This document shows positions 17,023 to 26,369 of a stretch of 64,000 nucleotides of DNA, in pieces. Origin of the DNA: Gemmobacter serpentinus (GTDB taxonomy: Bacteria; Pseudomonadota; Alphaproteobacteria; Rhodobacterales; Rhodobacteraceae); NCBI RefSeq assembly GCF_008973825.1, contig NZ_WCHR01000027.1, forward strand, positions 1 through 64,000, in the 5' to 3' direction. Position 1 is the stretch's first letter. Every line of letters starts with the position of its first letter. Under the pieces are notes generated by a model. The model did not search any database. It saw only the letters and a list, made by a program, of their open reading frames with translations, and was not told where the DNA came from. Both the position numbers and the translations under genes were made by a program.

Positions 17023-17054
17023 GTCACCCTCTTGCATGACACGTAAGAGGTGAC
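17023..17054. repeat. Imperfect inverted repeat at the integrase 3' end
   Basis: GTCACCCTCTT (17023-17033) and AAGAGGTGAC (17045-17054) are inverted repeats with one bulged C and an 11-base centre. They end 2 bases before the integrase stop codon. The layout resembles a recombinase crossover site or a transcription stop; sequence alone does not decide. Confidence 0.45.
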
Positions 17055-17056
17055 CT

Positions 17057-19038
17057 TCACCGCACTGAGATCACCGGCAGGTCATCAACGACCGGAAGCG
17101 CGTTGATGGCCACCTGCAGATCCCGCAGCGGGGAGGGCTCGGCATAGACTCTCTCGTTGGTGTCGTCGCCCTCATGCCCGACCAGCTCGATGCGCACCAG
17201 CTTCGGGATCGTCGTGACCCGCGACAGCCTGTCATTGACGAAGTGTCGGAACGAATGGTTGACGAAGCCCTTCGGGTTCCCCTCAAACACCACATCCAAC
17301 TCGGTCGAGAACCGATGATAAAGCGCGGCGCCGAACTTCGTGCCTGAGTTCTTCACATGGTTCTCCGGCCGGAAATCCGGGAAGAGATCGCGTTCCTTCC
17401 GGCTGCGCAGTTTCGCGAGATAGGTCAGAAATCCGAGCTGGATCAGTCTGTCGTGGATAGGGATCCGCCGCTCCCCGGCTAGGGTCTTTACCCCGCGGTT
17501 CGCATTGTCACGGATGTCAAAGTAGACAATGCTATCCTCCTCGCGAATATCGGCGCACATCATCCCGGCGATCTCTTCGCGGCGCGCCCCGGTATAGGCC
17601 GCGATCAGCGGCGCCCAGTAGAGTCCATCCTTGATCACCCGCTTTCCAGGGGCATTGCGATGACGCTGGCTTTCGCATCCGGTCCAGATTGTGTGCCGGA
17701 ACAGCAGGTTGAGATCTGCCTCCTTGAAACCCGCCCGCTTGTCGCGGGCGCGTTTGCGCTCGCGCAGCCGCAGCTTTTTCGGCTGCAGTTTTGGATCAAT
17801 CGCGATGCCATCCTCTTCGGCCCGGGCGAGGATCAGCGCCAGGACATCCAGATGCCGGTTGATCGTGGCCACGGCAAAACCAACCTTCTCGGGCGGCAGC
17901 TTGGCCGCCTGCGTGAAGGCCTCTTTTCGATAGGCCTGGCGATATCCTTTTTGCTCTTGCCCCAACTGGAGGGCAGCCGGTGCAATGTGTCGCGAAAGAC
18001 CGAAAGATGTGATGGACGGATCTCGCGGATGTCGCTGACGCCGGTCGCCTGCGTGAACAGGCGGGCCGTTACCAGCCGCGACCGCTCCATGGTCTCGGGC
18101 GTCCGTTCTGGGGTGCCATCCTCCAGAACCAGATGCTTGCGTTCCTGCTTGCGGATTTCCAGCCGCTCGGCATTCAGCCGTTCCGTCGTGGCAAGGACCG
18201 TGGGATCGCAGATCTCTGCTGGCGTAGCCTGCGGCCGCGGTGCCGCTATCGGCATTGCGGGCTGGGGCAAAGCTACCAGCACCGGCTGCGGCTGGATCGG
18301 CGCCGGGTTGGCATCGGGCGGGGCGTCCTGCCCAAACCAATCCAGACGATCGCGCGCTATGATCCCGGTAGCGATCTGCTCTGCCATATCTGCCATGATC
18401 TGGCTCTCTGCCCCCAGCACGGCCTCGGGCTGCGCATAGGCCGCTGCGCGCCCACCGATCAGCAGGCGACGCAGCTGCAGCAGCGATGCGCTGTCAAGAG
18501 GTTGTGCCGATCCGGTTGCCGTTCTGAATTCGGACGCGGTCCGGCGCATCCTCGCCTCGGACCGCATGTCAGCCGCCAGCATCGCCAGCGTGGTTTCCAG
18601 CATCGACAGATCGGCAGGGGTGGCGCCATTCCCGATCAGCCGGTCAACGACAGGCGGATCAAGATCGGCCCGGGGACCGTGCTCGGCCATCAGACGCCAG
18701 GCGGTGGTGGTCGCCCAATCGGCCCGGATATCGGTCTCGGCCAGGCCCACCGGATCCATCCGGGACACCAGATCCACCCGGCGGATCCGGGCCAGTTCCT
18801 CTGTGATGACGTGGGACAGCCAGGTCCGGGCATCTTCTACAGAGATCAGATTACGGGTCAGATCATCGAACATGCGATCACTCTCAACGGTCAGCTTCCG
18901 GGCGATCATACAGGCTTCCGCCCGCACTCCGGTCCGCAAAGACAGCTGCAGCATGTCGATAGACGTGGATAACCCCGGCACCCGCCGGCGCCAGTAGAAC
19001 ACGCTCCCGCGCTGAAAAAGATGAAGGTGTTTGCCCAT
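17057..19038 (-). pseudogene. Tyrosine integrase, single-base frameshift
   Basis: The N-terminal part starts MGKHLHLFQRGSVFYWRRRV, the DUF6538-type opening of a tyrosine recombinase. It reads well until SWGKSKK near 17950. The frame then continues one base off as RQAYRKEAFTQAAK, through SAM-like and catalytic domains. The catalytic set is present: Arg in TGARREEI, HSFR (HxxR), GHEGDD, and Tyr in ERVYAE. The gene is 1982 bases long, one short of a multiple of three. Restoring a sixth A to the A5 run (17948-17952) joins the frames into a 660-aa product. This is a true mutation or a sequencing error. Confidence 0.88.
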
Positions 19039-19083
19039 GACGGCCCCCAAAAAGAGGCGGGCCTTGCAACCACGGACCGGGAA

Positions 19084-19106
19084 TGTGTGACACACTTGTG
19101 TGACAC
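19084..19106. repeat. Direct 10-mers upstream of the integrase
   Basis: TGTGTGACAC occurs twice, at 19084-19093 and 19097-19106, 46 bases before the integrase start. Such repeats could be regulator or recombinase arm sites. Confidence 0.4.
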
Positions 19107-19186
19107 CATGGGGTAAGTCCTCGACCCACCCCATTGACTTCAAAGCACAAACAGCCGCCACTGCCTTCAACTATCCCCCCGGGGGA

Positions 19187-19201
19187 GTCTCCGCAGGAGA
19201 C
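19187..19201 (-). terminator. Hairpin downstream of the DegT aminotransferase
   Basis: GTCTCC (19187-19192) and GGAGAC (19196-19201) form a perfect 6-base stem with a GCA loop, flanked by C and G runs. It lies 23 bases beyond the aminotransferase stop on the minus strand. There is no T run. Confidence 0.4.
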
Positions 19202-19223
19202 GGGGTGGGAGCCCCCTTTAACC

Positions 19224-20447
19224 TCAGTCGCCGCGCGCACCGCCCTCGGGCGCCGACAGATCGCCCTGATAGACCGCCGAAACCTCGGCCCGGATGATGC
19301 GGGCGATCTGGGCGCAATCCTCAAGGCTGAAGGTCAGCGGCAAGCGCATGTCGAGAATGCCGTTCAACACCCGGTCGCTTGCCGGCATCGGCGCGCTTGG
19401 CGCATAGGTCCAGCTGTCATAGCGGCTGGTGAAGCCCACGGGATCCGGGGCACCGAACCATTTCAGCTCCACTCCGCGGGCCGCGCAGCGGGACAGGACG
19501 GCGCGGATCGCCGCAGGCTGCCAATCCAGCAACAGGAACTGGAAGGAAGAAGCCACGAACCCCTCGGCCTCCGGCCGGGCGATCAGGGTCAGGCCCGGGG
19601 TCTGGTCCAGCCCTGCCTCCACGACATGATATCGTTCATTCCAGCGCGCGCATTGCCGGGCCAGATCCTGCAATTGCGGGCGCAGGATGGCGGCGCGCAG
19701 ATTGTCCATCCGGCCCGAGACATTGGGCGTGACCAGCCGTAGCGCCGCAAATGCCTCGGGCGGCGGCGCGGCGCGGTGGCGGTCATAAAGCATATAGCTG
19801 CCCGAGAGCAGGACCGCCCGCGCCATCAGACCCGGATCATCCGAGATCAGCAGACCACCCTCGCCCGAATTCATATGCTTGTAGGTCTGGGTTGAATAGC
19901 ATCCCATCGCCCCCCAACGCCCGCTTTGCCGCCCGGCCCAGGATGCCCCCATCGTATGGGCGCAATCCTCGATCACCGTGACGCCCCGCGCGTCACACAG
20001 GCGCATCAGTGCCGCCATGTCGCAGATATGGCCGCGCATATGGCTCAGCATCAGGACCCGCGCCTGATCCGCCTTGGCGGCCAGATCATCGAGATCGATC
20101 ACCAGCCCCTCGGTCACGCCAACGAAAACCGGCACGGCCCCAAGGCTTGCAATCGCGCCGGGCACCGGGGCCAGCGTGAAGGCATTGGTCAGCACGCGGT
20201 CACCGGGCTGCACGCCCACGGCGCGCAGGGCACAGGCCAGCGCATAGCCACCCGAGGCCACGGCCAGGCAATAGCGCGCGCCGGTCGCGGCTGCGAATTC
20301 CTCTTCCAGCAACGCGGCTTCGGCCACCTCGCCCGGCACGGTGTTGTAGCGGTGCAGTCGCCCCGATTGCATCACCCGCAGGGCTGCGGCAATCGCGGCC
20401 TCCGGGATCGGCTCCTGCTGGGTGAAACTGCCCTTGAAGACCTCCAT
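19224..20447 (-). CDS. DegT/DnrJ/EryC1/StrS family aminotransferase
   Basis: The 407-aa PLP enzyme belongs to the sugar aminotransferase family. It has ATGARYCLAVASGGYAL near residue 60, the aspartate motif VIEDCAHTMGASW, and STQTYKHMNSGEGG, where the Lys should bind PLP. Such enzymes make amino sugars for surface glycans or antibiotics. The start at 20447 (MEVFKGSFTQQEPIP) lies 4 bases after the gph stop, so the two are probably co-transcribed. The methyltransferase further down the same strand could have belonged to the same operon before the integrase came in. Confidence 0.87.
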   Translation of the reverse strand: MEVFKGSFTQQEPIPEAAIAAALRVMQSGRLHRYNTVPGEVAEAALLEEEFAAATGARYCLAVASGGYALACALRAVGVQPGDRVLTNAFTLAPVPGAIASLGAVPVFVGVTEGLVIDLDDLAAKADQARVLMLSHMRGHICDMAALMRLCDARGVTVIEDCAHTMGASWAGRQSGRWGAMGCYSTQTYKHMNSGEGGLLISDDPGLMARAVLLSGSYMLYDRHRAAPPPEAFAALRLVTPNVSGRMDNLRAAILRPQLQDLARQCARWNERYHVVEAGLDQTPGLTLIARPEAEGFVASSFQFLLLDWQPAAIRAVLSRCAARGVELKWFGAPDPVGFTSRYDSWTYAPSAPMPASDRVLNGILDMRLPLTFSLEDCAQIARIIRAEVSAVYQGDLSAPEGGARGD

Positions 20448-20451
20448 CCGG

Positions 20452-21132
20452 TCAATCCCCCAGCAGCTGGCGCACCAGATCGGGCAAGGCGTCATAGTGA
20501 TCCAGCAATGCCTCGGGCGCGAGCCGCTTCACACCCTGCCCCTCGGGCCCGAAGGAGACGAGGATGCAGGGCACCCCCGCCGCGCGGGCGGTGTCACGAT
20601 CCGTCACCGTGTCCCCCACCAGCAGCGACCGCGCGGGATCGCCGCCCGCCCAATTGACCGCGGCAAGATAGGGCGCGGGATCGGGCTTGCGGGTGGGCAG
20701 CGTATCGGCGCCGACAAGCGCATCAAACAGGTGCCGGATGCCCAGTCGCATCACCAGTGCCTCGGCCAGACCTCCAGGTTTGTTGGTGCAGATCGAAGTC
20801 GCAAAGCCCGCAGCACGCAAAGCCTCTATCGCCGCCACAACACCGGGGTAAAGCCGCGTATGGGTGTCGATCGCCTCGGCATAGGCCGCAAGCAGCACCG
20901 GATATTGCGCATCGACCAGGCCCGCATCCGGTATCCCCAGCCGCTCCAGCCCCAGGCGCAACATGGCGCGTCCGCCCTGAAAGGCGGTCAGTGCGTCAGA
21001 GTCGGGCGACAACAGGTCACCATGGCCCATGCCGCGGAAACAGGCATTGGCCGCAGCGATCAGATCGGCCGAGGTATCGGCCAGCGTTCCGTCCAGATCG
21101 AAGACCACGATGGGCCGTAGGGAAGTCTGCAT
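20452..21132 (-). CDS. gph: Phosphoglycolate phosphatase, HAD family
   Basis: The 226-aa HAD hydrolase has motif I VFDLDGTLADTS with the nucleophile Asp, motif II ICTNKPGG, the motif III Lys in TRKPDPAPY and motif IV LLVGDTVTDRDTA. It should remove phosphate from 2-phosphoglycolate formed by oxygenase reactions or DNA repair. The start at 21132 (MQTSLRPIVVFD) is preferred because the upstream part of the open frame lacks family similarity. Related HAD phosphatases share this pattern, so the substrate is inferred. Confidence 0.85.
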   Translation of the reverse strand: MQTSLRPIVVFDLDGTLADTSADLIAAANACFRGMGHGDLLSPDSDALTAFQGGRAMLRLGLERLGIPDAGLVDAQYPVLLAAYAEAIDTHTRLYPGVVAAIEALRAAGFATSICTNKPGGLAEALVMRLGIRHLFDALVGADTLPTRKPDPAPYLAAVNWAGGDPARSLLVGDTVTDRDTARAAGVPCILVSFGPEGQGVKRLAPEALLDHYDALPDLVRQLLGD

Positions 21133-21226
21133 CTTGAAACCTGCCGAAAGGTTCTGTGAAAGGGGCCAGCTTGCGCCCCCCGACATCCGGGTTAAAACGG
21201 GCGCAACACCAAGGTAAAGAGGTCTC

Positions 21227-22579
21227 ATGCCGGTTTCTCTCGTCATTCTCGCGGCCGGGCAAGGCACGCGGATGAATTCCGACCTGCCCAAAGTGCTGCA
21301 CAAGGTCGCGGGCGCACCGATGCTGCATCACGCCATGCAGGCCGGAGCCTCGCTGTCGCCGGGCCAGGTCGTGGTCGTCGCAGGCCATGGGGCCGAGGCC
21401 GTCAGCAAGGCCGCAATGGCCTATGACGAAGATTGCACCGTGGTCGTGCAGGAAGCCCAGCTTGGCACCGCCCATGCCGTCGCGCAGGCGGCGCCGGTGC
21501 TGTCGGATGCCCGTGGCGATTGCGTCGTGCTTTACGGTGACACCCCTTTCATCCGCCCCGAAACGCTGGAGGCGATGCTGGATGCGCGCGCCCGTCACGC
21601 GGTTGTCGTGCTGGGATTCGAGGCCCGCGACCCCGGCCGCTACGGGCGGCTTGTGACGCAGGGCGAGGCGCTGGAGCGTATCGTTGAATTCAAGGATGCA
21701 ACCCATGAAGAACGCGAGATAACCCTTTGTAATTCTGGCGTGATCTGCGCCGATACACAGACCCTTTTCAGCCTTGTCGCCGAGGTTGGCAATGACAATG
21801 CCTCGGGCGAGTATTACCTGACCGATATCGTTGAACTGGCCCGCAAGCGCGGGCTGTCGGCGGGTGTTGTCACCTGCCCGGAATCCGAGACCATGGGCGT
21901 CAATACCCGGGCGCAACTGGCCGAGGCCGAGGCGGCTTTCCAGGCCCGCGCCCGCGCCGAGGCGCTGGAAAACGGCGTGACCCTGACCGCGCCCGAGACG
22001 GTGTTCTTCGCCCTTGATACCCATATCGGGCGCGATGCGATCATTGGTCCGAATGTCTATTTCGGCCCCGGTGTCACCATCGAAAGCGGCGCCGAGATCA
22101 AGGCCTTCTGCCATCTGGAAGGCTGTCACGTCTCGCGCGGGGCCGATGTCGGCCCCTTTGCCCGGCTGCGTCCCGGCGCGGAACTGGCCGAGCATGTCCA
22201 TGTCGGCAACTTCGTCGAGATCAAGAACGCCATTCTGGATGAGGGCGTAAAGGTCGGCCATCTGACCTATCTGGGTGATGCCGATATTGGCGAAGGCACC
22301 AATATCGGCGCGGGCACCATCACCTGCAATTATGACGGCGTGAACAAGCACCGCACCACCATCGGCAAGCGGGTATTCATCGGATCGGATACGATGCTGG
22401 TGGCACCGGTGAAGGTGGGCGATGACGCGATGACCGGATCGGGTTCCGTCATCACCGAGGACGTGCCGGACGAGGCGGTGGCGCTTGGCCGTGCGCGGCA
22501 GGTCGTGAAGCCGGGCCTCGCGCCAAAATTGTTCGATTTGTATAAATCTATTAAAGCAAAACGTCAGAAAGGTGCCTGA
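21227..22579 (+). CDS. glmU: Bifunctional GlmU: GlcN-1-P acetyltransferase / GlcNAc-1-P uridylyltransferase
   Basis: The 450-aa protein has an N-terminal uridylyltransferase domain (1-230) with the nucleotide-binding LAAGQGTRMNSDLPKVLHKV and YGDTPFI. The C-terminal left-handed beta-helix acetyltransferase domain includes GAEIKAFCHLEGCHV, GPFARLRPGAEL and GAGTITCNYDGVNKH. It makes UDP-N-acetylglucosamine for peptidoglycan and lipid A. glmS follows 2 bases after its stop, so the two form an operon. It is divergent from gph. Confidence 0.97.
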   Translation: MPVSLVILAAGQGTRMNSDLPKVLHKVAGAPMLHHAMQAGASLSPGQVVVVAGHGAEAVSKAAMAYDEDCTVVVQEAQLGTAHAVAQAAPVLSDARGDCVVLYGDTPFIRPETLEAMLDARARHAVVVLGFEARDPGRYGRLVTQGEALERIVEFKDATHEEREITLCNSGVICADTQTLFSLVAEVGNDNASGEYYLTDIVELARKRGLSAGVVTCPESETMGVNTRAQLAEAEAAFQARARAEALENGVTLTAPETVFFALDTHIGRDAIIGPNVYFGPGVTIESGAEIKAFCHLEGCHVSRGADVGPFARLRPGAELAEHVHVGNFVEIKNAILDEGVKVGHLTYLGDADIGEGTNIGAGTITCNYDGVNKHRTTIGKRVFIGSDTMLVAPVKVGDDAMTGSGSVITEDVPDEAVALGRARQVVKPGLAPKLFDLYKSIKAKRQKGA

Positions 22580-22581
22580 AT

Positions 22582-24396
22582 ATGTGTGGTATTGTAGGGG
22601 TTCTGGGAACCCATCAGGTTGCGCCCTTGCTGGTGGAATCGTTGAAGCGGCTGGAATATCGCGGCTATGACAGCGCGGGTATTGCCACGATCAGCGATGG
22701 CCGGCTGGACCGCCGCCGCGCGGTCGGGAAGCTGGTGAATCTGTCGGATCTTCTGGTGCATGAGCCGCTGGCGGGGCGCGCGGGCATCGGCCATACCCGC
22801 TGGGCGACGCATGGTGCCGCAACCGTCGCCAATGCCCATCCCCATCGCGCGGGCACGGTCGCCGTGGTGCATAACGGCATCATCGAGAACTTCCGCGAAC
22901 TGCGTGAGGAATTGTCGAAAGACGGCTACAGCTTCGAATCCGAGACCGATACCGAAACCGTCGCCCTGCTGATGCGCCGCGCACTGGCATCCGGCAAAGC
23001 CCCGCAAGAGGCCACCGCCGAGGTGCTGGGCCGCCTGCATGGTGCTTTCGCCCTGTGCTTTCTGTTCGAAGGCGAAGAGGATCTGCTGATCTGCGCCCGC
23101 AAGGGCAGCCCGCTGGCCATCGGCCATGGCGATGGCGAGATGTTCGTGGGCTCGGATGCAATCGCCCTCGCCCCGATGACGGACCGGATCACCTATCTGG
23201 AAGAAGGCGATTGGGCCGTCATCACCCGCGCCGGGGCCCAGATCTTTGATGCGCAGAACCGCCGCGCCAATCGCGCGATCAGCCGGATTCAGGTCGATGC
23301 GACCCGGATTGAAAAGGCCGGCTACAAGCACTTCATGGCCAAGGAAATCGCCGAACAGCCGGTGGTTCTGGCCGATGCGCTGCGCCATTACACCCGCGAG
23401 GGCGGGCTGAACCTGCCCGAAGACATCGACTTCTCCGCCGTGGATCGTGTCACGCTTGTGGCCTGCGGCACCGCGCATTACGCCTGCCATGTGGCGAAAT
23501 ACCTGTTTGAAAGCCTGGCCGGCCTGCCCTGCGACATCGATGTCGCCTCGGAGTTTCGCTATCGCGAACCGCCGCTGTCGGATCGGTCCTGGGCGCTGTT
23601 CATCAGCCAGTCGGGCGAAACCGCCGATACGCTGGCAGCCCTGCGCTACAGCCGCGACAAGGTGGCCAAGGTGGTCTCGGTGGTCAATGTGCCGACATCC
23701 TCCATCGCGCGCGAAAGCGACGTGGCGCTGCCGATCATGGCCGGGATCGAGGTGGGCGTGGCCTCGACCAAGGCGTTCACCTGCCAGTTGGCAGTGCTGA
23801 CCCTGCTGGCGCTGAAGGCGGGGCAGGATCGCGGGTGCCTCTCGCGCGAACAGGTGGCGGCGCATCTTGAGAATTTCCGCTGCCTGCCGGGTCTGATGAA
23901 CCATGCCCTATCGCTTGCCGATGACATCGCCGCGCTGTCAGAGCAACTGGCCGAGGCGCAGGATATTCTGTTCCTGGGGCGCGGCCCGATGTATCCGCTG
24001 GCGCTGGAAGGTGCGCTGAAGCTGAAGGAAATCAGCTATATCCATGCCGAGGGCTATGCCAGCGGCGAGTTGAAACACGGCCCCATCGCGCTGATCGACA
24101 ACCGCGTTCCGGTGATCGTGCTGGCCCCGCGCGATCACCTTTTCGAAAAGACCGTGTCGAACATGCAAGAGGTGATGGCCCGCCATGGCAAGGTTTTGCT
24201 GCTATCGGATGCGGCGGGCATCCAGGAGGCGGGCGCGGGCTGCTGGAAGACCCTGACCTTGCCGCAGGTGCCCGATCTGTTTGCCCCGATCCTCTATGCG
24301 GTTCCGGCGCAATTGCTGGCCTATCACACCGCCATAGCCAAGGGCACCGATGTGGACCAGCCCCGCAATCTGGCAAAATCCGTCACGGTGGAGTGA
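22582..24396 (+). CDS. glmS: Glutamine-fructose-6-phosphate aminotransferase
   Basis: The 604-aa enzyme makes glucosamine-6-phosphate from fructose-6-phosphate and glutamine. Cys2 (MCGIVGVLG) is the glutaminase nucleophile and RYPHRA-like elements appear in GHTRWATHG and NAHPH. Two SIS domains bind the sugar: VACGTAHYACHVAKYLFE with FISQSGETADTL, and LGRGPMYPLALEGALKLKEISY with AEGYASGELKHGP. The C-terminus NLAKSVTVE is typical. It follows glmU directly and supplies the first step of the same pathway. No glmS ribozyme is present. Confidence 0.98.
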   Translation: MCGIVGVLGTHQVAPLLVESLKRLEYRGYDSAGIATISDGRLDRRRAVGKLVNLSDLLVHEPLAGRAGIGHTRWATHGAATVANAHPHRAGTVAVVHNGIIENFRELREELSKDGYSFESETDTETVALLMRRALASGKAPQEATAEVLGRLHGAFALCFLFEGEEDLLICARKGSPLAIGHGDGEMFVGSDAIALAPMTDRITYLEEGDWAVITRAGAQIFDAQNRRANRAISRIQVDATRIEKAGYKHFMAKEIAEQPVVLADALRHYTREGGLNLPEDIDFSAVDRVTLVACGTAHYACHVAKYLFESLAGLPCDIDVASEFRYREPPLSDRSWALFISQSGETADTLAALRYSRDKVAKVVSVVNVPTSSIARESDVALPIMAGIEVGVASTKAFTCQLAVLTLLALKAGQDRGCLSREQVAAHLENFRCLPGLMNHALSLADDIAALSEQLAEAQDILFLGRGPMYPLALEGALKLKEISYIHAEGYASGELKHGPIALIDNRVPVIVLAPRDHLFEKTVSNMQEVMARHGKVLLLSDAAGIQEAGAGCWKTLTLPQVPDLFAPILYAVPAQLLAYHTAIAKGTDVDQPRNLAKSVTVE

Positions 24397-24417
24397 AGGG
24401 GCTGTCATGAGAATGGA

Positions 24418-24443
24418 TTGCGGCCCGGTGAACCGGGCCGCAA
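24418..24443. terminator. Perfect 12-bp hairpin between convergent genes
   Basis: TTGCGGCCCGGT (24418-24429) and ACCGGGCCGCAA (24432-24443) are perfect inverted repeats 2 bases apart. They lie between glmS and the convergent lipoprotein gene. The structure has no clear T run but could stop transcription in both directions. Confidence 0.65.
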
Positions 24444-24470
24444 CGCTTGGGCACGTTTCGGGGCCGCGCC

Positions 24471-24905
24471 TCATGGCGTGATTGCGGCACGCACCATTCC
24501 GTCCAGCGCATCGATTGCCGGATTGGGGCAATAGGAGCGGTAACTTACCTCGCGCCCCGGCTCTTTCAGCTGCACGCGGTCGATGCCGTAATCCAGACAT
24601 TCCTGACTGTCGTTCAGCTTCCGCGCCGGGATCGGATGATCCAGGATCGACTGCCTTGCGCGGGCAAATACCTCTGGCGATAGCTGTTTGGACTCCAGCT
24701 TCCGGTCGCGCCCGCCGGGCTGCCACATCTCGGTCTGAACCACGCCATCGGGATAGATCCGCATCTCGCTGCCGCCCGCGAAACTGCCGCCCCGCAACAG
24801 GCTGATCTCGGAGCTGGTGTCTTGCGGGGTGACCTGCGCCACACAGGCCCCCAGCCCCATTGCAACAAGGGTCGAAACCCCGATCTGCCCCAGCCCGATC
24901 CGCAT
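24471..24905 (-). CDS. Hypothetical lipoprotein
   Basis: The 144-aa protein starts MRIGLGQIGVSTLVAMGLGAC, a signal peptide ending in the lipobox LGAC, so the Cys near residue 21 should be lipidated. The mature part has no recognised domain (GSEMRIYPDGVVQTEMWQP). It may form a disulfide between Cys in SQECLDYG and RSYCPNP. The start at 24905 is chosen because the signal peptide begins there; the open frame extends to 24950. It converges with glmS. Confidence 0.7.
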   Translation of the reverse strand: MRIGLGQIGVSTLVAMGLGACVAQVTPQDTSSEISLLRGGSFAGGSEMRIYPDGVVQTEMWQPGGRDRKLESKQLSPEVFARARQSILDHPIPARKLNDSQECLDYGIDRVQLKEPGREVSYRSYCPNPAIDALDGMVRAAITP

Positions 24906-25080
24906 TCCGTTGTCCCCGCGCCGCCCACTTTCATTCTGGACCGCTTTCATTCTGGCTCTGCTTCCATTGGCGCGCCGTCTGGGTTAGGGGTCAAGCCATT
25001 TCCGTGACCCGTCGCATATCCCAGTCCTCCGCCCCCAGCCCTCGTTCCCAGTCCCCGTTTCAAGCGCAAGGCCCTGCCGC

Positions 25081-25767
25081 ATGATCTCTGCCCCCGACGC
25101 CCTCGCCCAGCTGGAAGCCGCTTCCGACCCGTCCAAGATCGCCGAGATGGCGGCCTATCACAAGGCAGCGCGCCGCTATCTGGGGGTGACGGTGCCGCAG
25201 ATCGATGCGCTGGCCAAGGGCTGGCGCGAAGAGGATACCGATATCGCGGCGCGGGTCGCCCTGGCCTCTGACCTCTGGGACAGCGATGTCCACGAAGCGC
25301 GGGTGGCGGCGGCCAAGCTGCTGACACAGGCGCGCATCCGCCCCGATGCGGCAGTCTGGGATCTGATTGCAGGCTGGGTGCCGGACTTTGACGCCTGGGC
25401 CATTGCCGACCATGCCTGCAAGGCGGGCGAAAAGCGCGTGATGGCCGACCTTTCGCGGCTGGATGCGGTGGAAGGCTGGACCACGGGGGACAGCTTCTGG
25501 ATGCGGCGGGCGGCGCTGGTCATCACCCTGCCGCTGGCCAAGCTGAATTTCCCCAAACCCGATGAACTGGCCGCGCGTGAACGCGTTCTGGGTTGGGCCG
25601 CGTCTTACGTCGAAGACCGGGAATGGTTCATCCAGAAGGCCATTGGCTGGTGGCTGCGCGATCTGTCGAAACATGACGCGCCGCGCGTCCGCACTTTCCT
25701 GGCCGAGCATGGGCCCCATATGAAAGCCTTTTCCCGCAAGGAAGCAGCCCTTTATCTGGCAGGTTAG
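25081..25767 (+). CDS. DNA alkylation repair protein, AlkD-like
   Basis: The 228-aa all-helical HEAT-like protein belongs to the AlkD family of DNA glycosylases. Landmarks are AAYHKAARRYLGVTVPQID at the N-terminus, WDLIAGWVPDFDAWAIADHACKA, and EDREWFIQKAIGWWLRDLSKHD near the C-terminus. These enzymes excise alkylated, positively charged bases. The paired Trp and Asp residues in the DFDAWAIAD and KAIGWWLRD elements fit the catalytic site. It converges with a lipoprotein gene. Confidence 0.85.
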   Translation: MISAPDALAQLEAASDPSKIAEMAAYHKAARRYLGVTVPQIDALAKGWREEDTDIAARVALASDLWDSDVHEARVAAAKLLTQARIRPDAAVWDLIAGWVPDFDAWAIADHACKAGEKRVMADLSRLDAVEGWTTGDSFWMRRAALVITLPLAKLNFPKPDELAARERVLGWAASYVEDREWFIQKAIGWWLRDLSKHDAPRVRTFLAEHGPHMKAFSRKEAALYLAG

Positions 25768-25776
25768 GGGCGCGTC

Positions 25777-26262
25777 TCAGCGCGCGAACACCTCGACCTC
25801 GGGCAGATCGGTCAACGAGAGGCCAAGCGCGCGAAAGGCCGCAAGCGACAGCTGCGCGGCACCCTCGCCCGGTTGCAACTCCACCTGCACGGTCTGGCCG
25901 CCTGCGGTCTTGATCAAGCCCGGCGTCACCGTCTTGACCAGCCCGGTCTTCAGCCAGAACCCCGATGCCGTCGGATCGCCAAGCCCGACCGTCACTTTAC
26001 CAAGGGCCGCCTGCGCCGCAGGGGCCGGGCTGGCGGTCGCCGCCGCGCGCTGTTCGGGCGTTGTGGTATCCAGCGCATCCGCCGTGCGGGCACCAGCCTT
26101 GGGCGCGGGTGCAGACAGTTCGGGCGTGGCCACCGGGGCAGAAGGTGCGGCGGGTGCCGGGGCACCGCTATCGGGCACGCGGTTATTGCCGATCGGGAAA
26201 TAGCCGCCACAGCCCGCAAGCAGCAGCCCCGTCACAATCAGGGCGATTCCGGTTCCGCGCAT
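25777..26262 (-). CDS. Hypothetical lipoprotein, Ala/Pro-rich
   Basis: The 161-aa protein starts MRGTGIALIVTGLLLAGCGG, a signal peptide with lipobox LLAGC. A low-complexity Ala/Pro linker (about 30-85) leads to a C-terminal globular part (KVTVGLGDPTASGFWLKTGL, then EGAAQLSLAAFRALGLSLTD), which may bind an envelope partner. The start at 26262 is chosen because AGGAGG (26274-26269 on the minus strand) is 6 bases upstream. The function is unknown. It converges with the AlkD-like gene and is divergent from moaA. Confidence 0.75.
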   Translation of the reverse strand: MRGTGIALIVTGLLLAGCGGYFPIGNNRVPDSGAPAPAAPSAPVATPELSAPAPKAGARTADALDTTTPEQRAAATASPAPAAQAALGKVTVGLGDPTASGFWLKTGLVKTVTPGLIKTAGGQTVQVELQPGEGAAQLSLAAFRALGLSLTDLPEVEVFAR

Positions 26263-26369
26263 CTGACGCCTCCTCATAGCTTGTCACCAAACCTACCTTT
26301 CCGTTTTCGGCGGATCAACCGTCGCAGGCAGGCCTTGCCGCAAACCCGCCGAAAGCCTAGGTTTGCGGC

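Noticed and set aside
17948-17953. Programmed -1 frameshift in the integrase
   Set aside because: The site reads C-AAA-AAG, a weak slip heptamer, and related integrases are normally single frames. A lost A is simpler, so it is annotated as a pseudogene.
16986-19223. tRNA gene as integration target
   Set aside because: I looked for a tRNA T-arm (GGTTCGAATCC-like) near the integrase ends and saw none, so no tRNA or att site was annotated with confidence.
22582-22640. glmS ribozyme
   Set aside because: glmS begins 2 bases after glmU and there is no room or matching structure. The ribozyme is a feature of Firmicutes.
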